NCBI GenBank assembly: GCA_016716715.1
Contig: JADJVE010000009.1
Location: 1 to 64,000 of the forward strand
DNA: 64,000 bases
Source of the DNA: Acidobacteriota bacterium
GTDB taxonomy: Bacteria > Acidobacteriota > Thermoanaerobaculia > UBA5066
Direction: 5' to 3'
Shown here: positions 41,173-49,041 of the stretch, piece after piece
Position numbering within the stretch: position 1 is the stretch's first letter
Layout: each line of letters opens with the position of its first letter
Notes under the pieces: generated by a model
What the model was told of the DNA's origin: nothing
The model's input: the letters and a program-made list of their open reading frames with translations, nothing else
The model's database searches: none
Program-made: the position numbers and the translations under genes

Positions 41173-42042
41173 ATGAGAGCCGCTCTCCTGGTCCTCGCGC
41201 TCCCTCTCGCCATTCTCGCGCCCGTTTCCGCCGACGACGCGACGCCCCTCGCCGAGGCCGACCGCCTCTGGGCGCTCCGCGCCGAGGGCTCGACGGGCGG
41301 GCGTGCCCGCGCCGAGGCGATCGACCCGGTGATCGCCGCGAGCCGCGCCGCGCTCGCGAAGGAGCCCGACTCCATCGCCGCACGCGGCCGGCTGATGCGC
41401 GCGCTGTACTTCAAGGGCGAGCACGCCCTGGACGACGTGACGGCCAAGAGGGACGTCTTCGACGAAGGCCGCAAGGTCGCCGAGGAGGCGCTCGGCCTGC
41501 TGCGGCGCGACGCGGCAAAGGCGACCGGCAAGGACCTCTCGAAGGCGTCGCCCGTCGAGCTCGCGCCTCACCTCGGCGGCCGCTCCGACGCGGTCGACGC
41601 GTTCTACTGGGCGGCCGCCGACTGGGGCAAGTGGTCGCTCGCATTCGGGAAGATGGCCGCCGTCAAGCAGGGCGCCGCGGCGAAGATCCGCGACTACGCG
41701 CAGGCGGTCATCCTCCTCGACCCCTCGTTCAACGGCGGCGGCGGCTACCGGATCCTCGGCCGTCTCCATCACCAGACGCCCTCCGTCCCGTTCCTCACGG
41801 GCTGGGCGTCCCGCACGGAGGCGCTGAAGAACCTGAGGCTCGCGGTCGCGACGGGGCCGAAGGACTTTCTCGGGCGCCAGTTCCTCGCCGAGGCGATCTG
41901 GGACTACGAGCCGGAGAGGCGCGGCGAGGCGCGCGCCCTGATGCAGGCGCTCGGAGACGAGGCACCGCAGCCGGAATGGCTCGTCGAGGGCCGGCGGTCC
42001 CAGGAGGACGCGGCGGCGAAGCTCCGGGAGTGGGGCCGATGA
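41173..42042 (+). CDS. exported TatT-like (TRAP transporter T-component) protein
   Basis: 289 aa with a signal peptide (ALLVLALPLAILAPVSA). Helical repeat protein with TPR-like organisation: LAEADRLWALRAEGSTGGRA, ARGRLMRALYFKGEHALDD, AFYWAAADWGKWSLAFGKMA and FNGGGGYRILGRLHHQTPS, the last close to the TatT family GGPxRxLG motif. TatT proteins are periplasmic partners of TRAP transporters, though no TRAP genes are in view. Confidence 0.65.
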   Translation: MRAALLVLALPLAILAPVSADDATPLAEADRLWALRAEGSTGGRARAEAIDPVIAASRAALAKEPDSIAARGRLMRALYFKGEHALDDVTAKRDVFDEGRKVAEEALGLLRRDAAKATGKDLSKASPVELAPHLGGRSDAVDAFYWAAADWGKWSLAFGKMAAVKQGAAAKIRDYAQAVILLDPSFNGGGGYRILGRLHHQTPSVPFLTGWASRTEALKNLRLAVATGPKDFLGRQFLAEAIWDYEPERRGEARALMQALGDEAPQPEWLVEGRRSQEDAAAKLREWGR

Positions 42043-42055
42043 GAGAATGAGTCGC

Positions 42056-42964
42056 ATGAACGATTCCCGCCTCCGGGAGGCGATCAGCCGCGTGGTTGCC
42101 GGCGCCGAGAGCCGGACGCTGCTGTCCGCGGTCGACGCGCCTCCGCGGCCGCGCAGCAGCGAGCTCGTCGAGATCCTCCGGATGCTCCAGGAGGTCGTGT
42201 ACCCGGGCTTCTACGGCGATGCCCCGCTCATCCGCGCGAACCTCGGCGACCGCCTCGCGTACGTCCTGCACCAGGTCCACGAGAAGCTCTCGAACCAGAT
42301 CGAGAAGGCGCTCATGCCGGACGACCCTTCGGGCGCCGCCGCGCGCGCGCCGGAGCTCGCCACGGGGCTCCTCGAGACGCTGCCCGCGATCGCGGACATG
42401 GTCGCCGACGACGTGCGCGCCGCGTTCGACGGCGATCCCGCCGCGACGGGCTTCGACGAGATCATCCTCGCCTATCCCGGGATCATGGCCATCTTCACGT
42501 ACCGCGTCGCCCATGCCCTGCACGAGGCGGGCGTGCCGCTCGTCCCGCGCATGCTGACGGAGTTTGCCCACCTCGAGACGGGCATCGACATCCACCCCGG
42601 CGCGCGCATCGGGCGCTCGTTCTTCATCGACCACGGCACCGGCATCGTCATCGGCGAGACGACGGACATCGGGCACAGCGTCAAGCTCTACCAGGGAGTC
42701 ACGCTCGGCGCGCTCTCGTTCCCGAAGAACGAGCGCGGCGAGCTCATCCGCGGGACGAAGCGCCACCCGACGGTCGAGGACGAAGTCGTGATCTACGCGG
42801 GAGCGACGATCCTCGGCGGCAAGACCGTCGTCGGGCGAGGGTCCGTGATCGGCGGCAGCGTTTGGCTCACGGCGTCGGTTCCGCCCGGGACGCGCGTCAC
42901 GCTCCAGGGCGACCAGCTGAAGCGCGAGCCGCGTATCGCGGCCGTCGCGCCGGTCCGGCGATGA
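42056..42964 (+). CDS. cysE: serine O-acetyltransferase
   Basis: 302 aa. ATG 42056 is preferred over 42047 because GAGAAT (42043-42048) looks like a -10 element seven bases before it and covers the earlier ATG. N-terminal helical domain, then a left-handed beta-helix with hexapeptide repeats: HLETGIDIHPGARIGRSFFI, DHGTGIVIGETTDIG, and the catalytic RHPTVEDEVVIYAGATILGG. It makes O-acetylserine for cysteine synthesis. The stop overlaps the next start (ATGA). Confidence 0.93.
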   Translation: MNDSRLREAISRVVAGAESRTLLSAVDAPPRPRSSELVEILRMLQEVVYPGFYGDAPLIRANLGDRLAYVLHQVHEKLSNQIEKALMPDDPSGAAARAPELATGLLETLPAIADMVADDVRAAFDGDPAATGFDEIILAYPGIMAIFTYRVAHALHEAGVPLVPRMLTEFAHLETGIDIHPGARIGRSFFIDHGTGIVIGETTDIGHSVKLYQGVTLGALSFPKNERGELIRGTKRHPTVEDEVVIYAGATILGGKTVVGRGSVIGGSVWLTASVPPGTRVTLQGDQLKREPRIAAVAPVRR

Positions 42965-44220
42965 CCTGGGACGCCGTGGTCCTCGGCGCCGGTCCCTCCG
43001 GCTGCTCCGCGGCGACGGCGCTCGCGCGCCGCGGACGCTCCGTTCTCCTCCTCGACCGCGACCCGGAGCCGCGCTTCAAGATCGGCGAGTCGCTCCTCCC
43101 GTGGAACACGCCGATCTTCGAGGAGCTCGGGCTGCTCGAGAAGATCGAAGGCGCGGGCTTCCAGAGGAAGTTTGGCGCGTTCTTCACCAACGAGCGTACG
43201 GGCGGCACGCGCCAGGTCGACTTTCGCCGCGCCTGGGACGCGGCCAGGCCTTCCGCGTGGCAGGTCAAGCGGAAGGACTTCGACGGAATCCTCGCGGCAC
43301 ACGCCGCCGAGTCCGGCGCGACGGTGCGCCGCGGCGCCGCGGTGGAGGACGTCCGCTTCGACGGCGCGCGCGCGACGGGCGTCCGCGTCGCGGGCCCCGG
43401 CGGGCCGGAGGAAATCGCCGCGAAGGTCGTCGTGGACGCAACCGGCCAGGCCGCCTTCCTCGCCTCGCGTCTGAAGATCCGGCGCCAGGACACGAAGCTC
43501 CGGCGCGCGGCGCTCTACGCGCACTACACCGGCGTCTGGCGCGGCGAGGGAGAGCGCGCCGGAGACATCCTGCTGCCCTTCCGGCCGGACGTCTGGTACT
43601 GGGTGATTCCCTTCGCCGACGGCAGCGCCTCGGTTGGGGCTGTTTTCGACCCCTCGCTTCTCGGCTCGCTCGCCGGGAAGACGAATGTCGAGAGGCTCGA
43701 AGAGATCCTCGCGCTCTCGGCGACGATGCGCGGCTACCTCGCGGGCGCGGCGCGCACGAGCGACGTCGGGTCCGTCTCGGACTACTCGTTCACCGCGACG
43801 CCTCACGGCGGCGACGGCTGGGTCCTCGCCGGCGACGCCGCAACGTTCCTCGACCCCGTGTTTTCGACGGGCGTCTTCCTCGGCATGTCGGCCGGGCTCC
43901 GGGCGGCGAAGGCGATCGACGCGGCGCTGGCGGCGAAGGGCCGCGTCGACGCGGCGGACCTGAAGGCCTACGGGCGGACGAACGAGCGGATGGTCGCGCG
44001 GTTCCGGCCGTTCGTGTACGGCTACTACGACCCGGTCTTCACGCGGATGTTCTGCGAGGAGGCTCCGCTCGATGCGCTGCGGGCGGCGGTGACCTCCACG
44101 CTCGCGGGCGACGTCGAGAGCCCGTCCCTCGGCGTGAGGGTCTTCAACCGCCTGACGCTGATGGCGTTCGCGTTCTCGCGCCTCGTCGAGAAGGACGACG
44201 GCGTGGCGACCACGGCCTGA
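42961..44220 (+). CDS. FAD-dependent oxidoreductase with halogenase-like motifs
   Basis: 419 aa. N-terminal GAGPSGCSAATALARRGRSV (GxGxxG) binds FAD, FKIGESLLPWN is the family motif after it, and GDAATFLDPVFSTGVFLGMS closes the FAD site. VWYWVIPF contains the WxWxIP motif of flavin-dependent tryptophan halogenases, but related non-halogenating oxidases share it. The substrate is unknown. It is translationally coupled to cysE; its 3' end overlaps the convergent folK by 77 bp. Confidence 0.82.
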   Translation: MTWDAVVLGAGPSGCSAATALARRGRSVLLLDRDPEPRFKIGESLLPWNTPIFEELGLLEKIEGAGFQRKFGAFFTNERTGGTRQVDFRRAWDAARPSAWQVKRKDFDGILAAHAAESGATVRRGAAVEDVRFDGARATGVRVAGPGGPEEIAAKVVVDATGQAAFLASRLKIRRQDTKLRRAALYAHYTGVWRGEGERAGDILLPFRPDVWYWVIPFADGSASVGAVFDPSLLGSLAGKTNVERLEEILALSATMRGYLAGAARTSDVGSVSDYSFTATPHGGDGWVLAGDAATFLDPVFSTGVFLGMSAGLRAAKAIDAALAAKGRVDAADLKAYGRTNERMVARFRPFVYGYYDPVFTRMFCEEAPLDALRAAVTSTLAGDVESPSLGVRVFNRLTLMAFAFSRLVEKDDGVATTA

Positions 44221-44725
44221 CGGCGTCGGTCGAGACGCGCCGGGCTTCCGCGAGGAGGCGGGCGACGGTCTTCGCCGTGCCGGGGACGACGCGCCGCGGC
44301 GCGAGATCGGCGAGGGGGACGAGGACGAAGAGGCGCGACACCATGCGCGGGTGGGGAACGGTCAGGCTGCGACTCGCGATCCTCTGGTTTCCGTAGAGGA
44401 GGATGTCGAGGTCCAACGTGCGAGGACCATCCTTCGCGGCACGGGCTCGCTTCCTGCCAGCGGAGGATTCGGATTTTCTTAGAAGGGTGAGAAGGGCCGG
44501 AGCGGACAGCCTCGTCCGCCCCGTGATGACGGCGTTGAGGTAATCGGGCTGACGGGGGAGTGGAGGGACCGGAGAAGATTCATAGAAAGGTGAAACGCGC
44601 ATCCGCGTGAGATGCGGCGCGACGGCCTCTACACCCTTTCTAAGAAAATCTTCTCTTCTTCCGAGATTCGATCCGAGGCCGATGGCGACGAAGACGGGCC
44701 GGGGGCGCGCGGGGCGCGCCCGCAC
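44144..44725 (-). CDS. folK: 2-amino-4-hydroxy-6-hydroxymethyldihydropteridine pyrophosphokinase
   Basis: 193 codons; no ATG is available, and the GTG at 44725 begins one base after the stop of the gene upstream. VAIGLGSNLGRREDFLRKGV, VSPFYESSPVPPLPRQPDYL and GPRTLDLDILLYG then VPHPRM are the HPPK substrate and ATP motifs. It makes the dihydropterin pyrophosphate used in folate synthesis. The last 28 residues (Arg/Ser-rich) extend beyond the usual end and overlap the convergent flavoprotein gene. Two TTCTTAGAA repeats lie inside the gene. Confidence 0.9.
   Translation of the reverse strand: MRARPARPRPVFVAIGLGSNLGRREDFLRKGVEAVAPHLTRMRVSPFYESSPVPPLPRQPDYLNAVITGRTRLSAPALLTLLRKSESSAGRKRARAAKDGPRTLDLDILLYGNQRIASRSLTVPHPRMVSRLFVLVPLADLAPRRVVPGTAKTVARLLAEARRVSTDAVRPWSPRRRPSRRGARTRTPSASGG
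44470..44652. repeat. TTCTTAGAA repeat, inverted pair inside folK
   Basis: Cores at 44476-44484 (GATTTTCTTAGAAGGGTGAG) and, inverted, 44638-44646 (CCCTTTCTAAGAAAATCTTC), 162 bp apart, nearly the same spacing as in mnmA. A decayed copy, GAAGATTCATAGAAAGGTGA, lies between them near 44573-44592. They encode LLRKSES and REDFLRKG, ordinary HPPK positions. Confidence 0.7.
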
Positions 44726-44726
44726 G

Positions 44727-45056
44727 TCAGTACTCGTCGTCCGACTCTTCGGCGCCTTCCAGCGTGGGAGCCTCGCCGAGCGGGAGCTCCTCGTCGTCGT
44801 CGACGCGCTTGGCCGCGGGATCCTCGGGCTCGGTGACGACGTCCTCTTCCTCGCGATTACGGTCGAAGACGTCCGGATCGGCGAATTCGTCGCGCTTGGC
44901 GCGCCGCGCCGCGTGCAGCACGACGGGAGACGTCGGCTGCGGTGGCGCGTCCTTCTGATCCGCTCCGCACTTCGGGCACAGGACGGGGTTCTTCTTGAGA
45001 TCGTAGAACTTCGTCCCGCATTTGAAGCACGTGTGTTTCGTTCCCAGTTCGGCCAT
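44727..45056 (-). CDS. FYDLN acid domain protein
   Basis: 109 aa from ATG 45056, preceded by GGGAGG. N-terminal zinc ribbon HTCFKCGTKFYDLKKNPVLC then PKCGADQ (two CxxC), with the FYDL(K/N)K signature of TIGR02300, followed by an acidic low-complexity tail ending EESDDEY. Function unknown; widespread in Proteobacteria and Acidobacteriota. Upstream of folK with one base between. Confidence 0.88.
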   Translation of the reverse strand: MAELGTKHTCFKCGTKFYDLKKNPVLCPKCGADQKDAPPQPTSPVVLHAARRAKRDEFADPDVFDRNREEEDVVTEPEDPAAKRVDDDEELPLGEAPTLEGAEESDDEY

Positions 45057-45098
45057 GAGCCTCCCGAAAAGACGCCGGAACATAGCATCCGTGTTTTT

Positions 45099-45127
45099 TT
45101 GGGTCAACGCGCCCCGCCACGTACACT
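45099..45127 (+). promoter_or_regulatory. promoter of the outer-membrane protein gene
   Basis: TTGGGT (45099-45104), 17-bp spacer and TACACT (45122-45127), with the ATG 10 nt further on and no Shine-Dalgarno. A run of seven T directly upstream may act as an UP-like element. Confidence 0.4.
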
Positions 45128-45137
45128 CGGCCGGACG

Positions 45138-46343
45138 ATGGGCGAGCCCTCCCGAACCTCCCTCCGGCGAGCCGGGGCCGCCCTCGGGGCCGCGGCGTTT
45201 TTCGCCGCCGCAGCCCTTCCCGCCCGCGCGCAGATGCCCTTCGGCGCCGTGACCGCCCGCGCGACCGCCCTCGGCGGCGCGGCCGTGGGCCTGGGGCCCG
45301 ACGTCGCGGGCGCCGTGGACAACCCCGCGCTCGCTCCCGACAAGAACTTCGCGTTTGCGCTCTCGGCGGGCCTCGTCACGCGCGAGAGCGGCGACTACTT
45401 CGCGCCGCTGAAGATCATCGCCGGGAACGACCCCGTGAAGCTCGCGACCGGCGCCCAGCCGCAGAGCTACGCGGACGTCGTCGCGGCGCTCCGCACGCTC
45501 GCGGACCCGGGCAACGGGATGCTCGGGAACGGAAACGTCTCGCTCGCGGCCGCGCACGGGGGCTGGGAGCTGTCGTTCACGGATCGCGCGTTCAGCGGCA
45601 CGTTCGTGCGGGCAGACCTCGTCCACACGGCGCTCGGGGCGAACCCCGCGACGTCGATCGCCTTCAACAAGTCTGCCGCCGTCTTCCGCGGCCTGGAGCT
45701 GAAGGACCTCGCGCTCGCGAAGTCCATGTCGTTTCTCGAGGGCACGATCACGGTCGGCGCGGCCGTCCACGCGCTCTGGGGCACGACGTACGTCTCACAG
45801 GAGTCCGCCTTCACGACGGACGCGGGCGCCGGGCCCTTGAGCTTCGCCCAGACGTCCCTCGACGGACTCGCCCAGTCCCACACCGACTGGTCCGCCGACC
45901 TCGGCGCCCTCGCGTCGTTCGGCCCGGTCCACGTCGGCGCGGTCTGGCGGGGCATCAACAAGCCGTCGTTCCCGTACGCGGACGGCGCGCCCGCGGCCGA
46001 GCGGGGGCAGTCCGTGACGTGGGGCCAGCAGCTGCGCGTCGGCGCGTCCGTGCACGTTCCGCTCATCGGCCTCACGTTTGCGGCGGACGCCGACCTGACG
46101 GCGAACGACACGCTCGTCGAGGGGCTGAAGAGCCGGGAGATCGGCGGCGGCGTCGAGTGGACGATCGTCGCCCTCGTCGTCCGCGCCGGGGCGTCGGTCA
46201 ACCTCGAGTCGCCCGACAAGAAGCCGGCGCTCACCGGCGGCGCGGGCGTCGTGATCGGCCCCGCGAAGGTCGACCTCAGCGGCGTGTATCGCACGGCCGA
46301 CGGGGCGCTCGGCCTCGTGGCGACCGCGCGCTTCGGCATCTGA
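45138..46343 (+). CDS. outer-membrane beta-barrel protein (TraF/PorV-like)
   Basis: 401 aa with a signal peptide (ALGAAAFFAAAALPARAQ). The mature start FGAVTARATALGGAAVGLGP then DVAGAVDNPALAPDKNFAFA is characteristic of the conjugal-transfer TraF/UPF0164/PorV barrel family, and the rest alternates amphipathic strands ending in a C-terminal aromatic/Ile residue (ATARFGI). Likely a FadL-fold outer-membrane protein; cargo unknown. It ends 4 nt before tgt, so they may be cotranscribed. Confidence 0.75.
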   Translation: MGEPSRTSLRRAGAALGAAAFFAAAALPARAQMPFGAVTARATALGGAAVGLGPDVAGAVDNPALAPDKNFAFALSAGLVTRESGDYFAPLKIIAGNDPVKLATGAQPQSYADVVAALRTLADPGNGMLGNGNVSLAAAHGGWELSFTDRAFSGTFVRADLVHTALGANPATSIAFNKSAAVFRGLELKDLALAKSMSFLEGTITVGAAVHALWGTTYVSQESAFTTDAGAGPLSFAQTSLDGLAQSHTDWSADLGALASFGPVHVGAVWRGINKPSFPYADGAPAAERGQSVTWGQQLRVGASVHVPLIGLTFAADADLTANDTLVEGLKSREIGGGVEWTIVALVVRAGASVNLESPDKKPALTGGAGVVIGPAKVDLSGVYRTADGALGLVATARFGI

Positions 46344-46347
46344 CCCG

Positions 46348-47481
46348 ATGCTCCGTTTCGAACGGCTCACGGCCCCCGGCCCGGGCCCGCGCCGGGGACG
46401 CCTGACGCTGGACCACGGCACGGTCGAGACGCCGGCGTTCATGCCCGTCGGGACCGCGGGCACCGTCAAGGCGGCGCGCTGGAGCGACCTCGAAGCGGCC
46501 GGCGCGGAGATCGTCCTCGCGAACACGTACCACCTCATGCTTCGGCCCGGCGGCGACACGGTGCGGCGGCTCGGAGGACTGCACCGTTTCACCGGATGGG
46601 ACCGGCCGATTCTCACGGACTCGGGCGGATACCAGGTGATGTCGCTTGCGGGCAGCCGGACGCTCTCGGAGGACGGCGTCCTCTTCCGCAGCCACGTCGA
46701 CGGGTCCGCGCACGCGCTCACGCCCGAACGCGCCGTCGAGCTGCAGCTCGGGGACTTCGGCGTCGACGTCGCGATGGTCCTCGACGAGTGCACGCCGTGG
46801 CCGGCGACGAAGGACGAGGCGCGGACGTCGATGGAGCTCACCCACCGCTGGGCGGCGCGCGCGGCTGTCCGGCGCGAGGCGCTCGCCTCGCCGCGCGGCG
46901 CGCTGTTCGGGATCGTGCAGGGCGGCATGCACCCGGACCTGCGCGCGGAGAGCGCCGCCGCGATCGCCGCGCTCCCGTTCGACGGCGTCGCGTGCGGCGG
47001 GCTCTCGGTGGGGGAGCCGAAGGACGAGATGCGCGCGATGGTCGCGGCGACGGCGCCTCTCCTCCCGGAAGACCGGCCGCGCTACCTCATGGGCGTCGGG
47101 CGGCCCGACGACCTCATCGACGCCGTCGCGCGGGGGTTCGACCTCTTCGACTGCGTGCTCCCGACGCGCGCCGCACGGCACGGCCTGCTCTACACCTCCG
47201 AGGGGACGCTCGCGATCAAGCACGCGCGCTACCGCGAGGACGCCGCGCCCCCGGACCCCGCGTGCGGCTGCCCGACGTGCCGCCGCCACTCGCGCGCGTA
47301 CCTCAGGCACCTGTTCGTCGCCGGCGAGCCCACGGCGGCGACGCTCCTCACCGTCCACAACCTCACGGCGATCCTTGACTTGATGCGGGGAATCCGTGAG
47401 GCTCTCGCCTCGAATCGGTTCACGGCGTGGGCGGCGGAGGCGCTTCCCCGCTGGTCGCGAGCCGTCGGAAAGGACTCCTGA
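46348..47481 (+). CDS. tgt: tRNA-guanine transglycosylase
   Basis: 377 aa. Nucleophile and substrate motifs are present: LANTYHLMLRPG, ILTDSGGYQVMSL with the catalytic-site Asp, GIVQGGMHPDLR, GGLSVGEPKDEM, and LFDCVLPTRAARHG with the second catalytic Asp. The zinc site CGCPTCRRHSRAYLRHL is complete. It inserts the queuine precursor preQ1 at G34 of GUN-anticodon tRNAs. The stop overlaps the yajC start (TGATG). Confidence 0.96.
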   Translation: MLRFERLTAPGPGPRRGRLTLDHGTVETPAFMPVGTAGTVKAARWSDLEAAGAEIVLANTYHLMLRPGGDTVRRLGGLHRFTGWDRPILTDSGGYQVMSLAGSRTLSEDGVLFRSHVDGSAHALTPERAVELQLGDFGVDVAMVLDECTPWPATKDEARTSMELTHRWAARAAVRREALASPRGALFGIVQGGMHPDLRAESAAAIAALPFDGVACGGLSVGEPKDEMRAMVAATAPLLPEDRPRYLMGVGRPDDLIDAVARGFDLFDCVLPTRAARHGLLYTSEGTLAIKHARYREDAAPPDPACGCPTCRRHSRAYLRHLFVAGEPTAATLLTVHNLTAILDLMRGIREALASNRFTAWAAEALPRWSRAVGKDS

Positions 47482-47804
47482 TGAACCCGTCCCTGCTGCA
47501 GGCCGCCCCCGCGGGCATCGCGGCCAACCCGATCGTGCAGATGGTCCCGTACCTGCTCATGTTCGTGATCTTCTACTTCGTGCTCCTCGCGCCGATGCGC
47601 AAGCAGCAGAAGAAGCAGAAGGAGCTGATCTCGGCCCTGAAGAAGGGCGACCGCGTCGTCACGTCGGGCGGGATCCACGGGACGATCGCGCAGGTCGAGG
47701 ACCAGATCGTGTGGCTCAAGATCTCCGACACGACGAAGATCAAGATCAACCGCAGCGCGATCGCGGGCCTCTCGGCCGACACGGACACGAAGGAACCCGC
47801 CTGA
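47481..47804 (+). CDS. yajC: preprotein translocase subunit YajC
   Basis: 107 aa; ATG 47481 with AAGGA upstream. One membrane helix (MVPYLLMFVIFYFVLLAPMR) is followed by the Lys/Gln-rich RKQQKKQKELISALKKGDRV and VVTSGGIHGTI, the family signature. YajC associates with SecDF in the inner membrane. Confidence 0.95.
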   Translation: MNPSLLQAAPAGIAANPIVQMVPYLLMFVIFYFVLLAPMRKQQKKQKELISALKKGDRVVTSGGIHGTIAQVEDQIVWLKISDTTKIKINRSAIAGLSADTDTKEPA

Positions 47805-47832
47805 CCTCCGGACTTCCGTGAGAAAATAAGGG

Positions 47833-49041
47833 GTGCCCCCCCGGCGACCTCTCACGCTCCTCCAGTCCTCGGACTGGCATGTGGGTTCCGCGCTCACGGG
47901 CGGGGGGCTCGGAATGCCCCCGGAGGTGCGCGCCGTCCGGCGCGAGGAAGTCGACGGCGCCGCCGAGCGCGCCGTCGAGGCCGCGAGGGCCCGCGGCGTC
48001 GACGCCCTCGTCGTCCCCGGGGACCTCTGGGACGCCGAGAACGTTCCTGCCGCCGCCGTCCACCGACTGCTGGAGGCGTTCGCCTCGTTCGCGCCGCGGC
48101 CCGTCTTCGTCGCGCCCGGCAACCACGACTTCGCCGGCGCCGGCGGCTGGTACGACCCGTCTGTGCTCGCGGCGCTCGGCATGCGGGCGTGGCCGGAGAA
48201 CGTCGTGGTCTTCCGCGCCCCGGCGTGGGCCACGGTTCCGTTCCCGGGACGGGACGACGCGACCGTCACGGGCCGCGCGTTCCTGTCGCCCGCGGTCGTC
48301 GTCGACCGTCCGCTTTCGCCGCCGCCCCCGCGGCCCGCTTCGGAACACGCCCTGCTCCTTCTCCACGGCTCGCTCGAGAGCTATCCGGGCGCGGACTCGC
48401 CGCGCGGGGCCAAGCGCACGGCGCCGTTCTCGCGGCGCGAGGTCGTCGACGCCGGCTTCTCCTGGGCGGCGCTCGGCCACCACCACCACGTCCATTTCGT
48501 CGAGGACGACTCGGGCGTGCGCCGCGGGGCGTATTCGGGCTGCCCGACCGGACGGGGTCTCGACGAGACGGGAGCCCGCGTGTTCCTCGAGGTCACGCTC
48601 GTCCCGGGCGAGCCGCCGCGCGTCGAGACGCTGCCGGCGGACTCCCGCGTCGTCCACGACCTGACGGTCGACGCGACGGATCTCGAGGGGGCGGCGCTCG
48701 CCGAGAGGGTCGAGACCGTGTGGGCCGTCGCGGCCGTGGGCCCGGCCGACCTCGTGCGCCTCACGCTCACCGGGACGCAGCCGTTCGGCGCGCGGCCCGC
48801 GGAAACGGCGCGCGCGTTCGCCGCGCGCGCCCGGCACCTCGCGGTGCGCGACCTCACGACGCCTCCCGTCGAGGACGCCGGCTTGCGCTCGGCGGAGGGC
48901 CGGTTCGCGGCGGATCTCCGGGCGCGGCGCGACCTGGCCGTCGAGGAAGGCCCGCGCCGCCTCGCGGACCTGGCCCTGCGCCTCGGGCGCGACGCGCTCG
49001 CGGGGCGTCCCGTCCTGCCCCCCGAGCCGGAGGACGCGTGA
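47833..49041 (+). CDS. SbcD-like metallophosphoesterase (DNA repair exonuclease)
   Basis: 402 aa from GTG 47833; GAAAAT five bases upstream suggests a leaderless start. Calcineurin-fold motifs: SSDWHVG, VVPGDLWD, APGNHDF, LLLHGSLE and ALGHHHHVHF, which supply the two-metal nuclease site. Size and motifs match YhaO/SbcD nucleases. Coupled (GTGA) to an SbcC/YhaN-like ATPase; the pair sits between yajC and secD. Confidence 0.85.
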   Translation: MPPRRPLTLLQSSDWHVGSALTGGGLGMPPEVRAVRREEVDGAAERAVEAARARGVDALVVPGDLWDAENVPAAAVHRLLEAFASFAPRPVFVAPGNHDFAGAGGWYDPSVLAALGMRAWPENVVVFRAPAWATVPFPGRDDATVTGRAFLSPAVVVDRPLSPPPPRPASEHALLLLHGSLESYPGADSPRGAKRTAPFSRREVVDAGFSWAALGHHHHVHFVEDDSGVRRGAYSGCPTGRGLDETGARVFLEVTLVPGEPPRVETLPADSRVVHDLTVDATDLEGAALAERVETVWAVAAVGPADLVRLTLTGTQPFGARPAETARAFAARARHLAVRDLTTPPVEDAGLRSAEGRFAADLRARRDLAVEEGPRRLADLALRLGRDALAGRPVLPPEPEDA

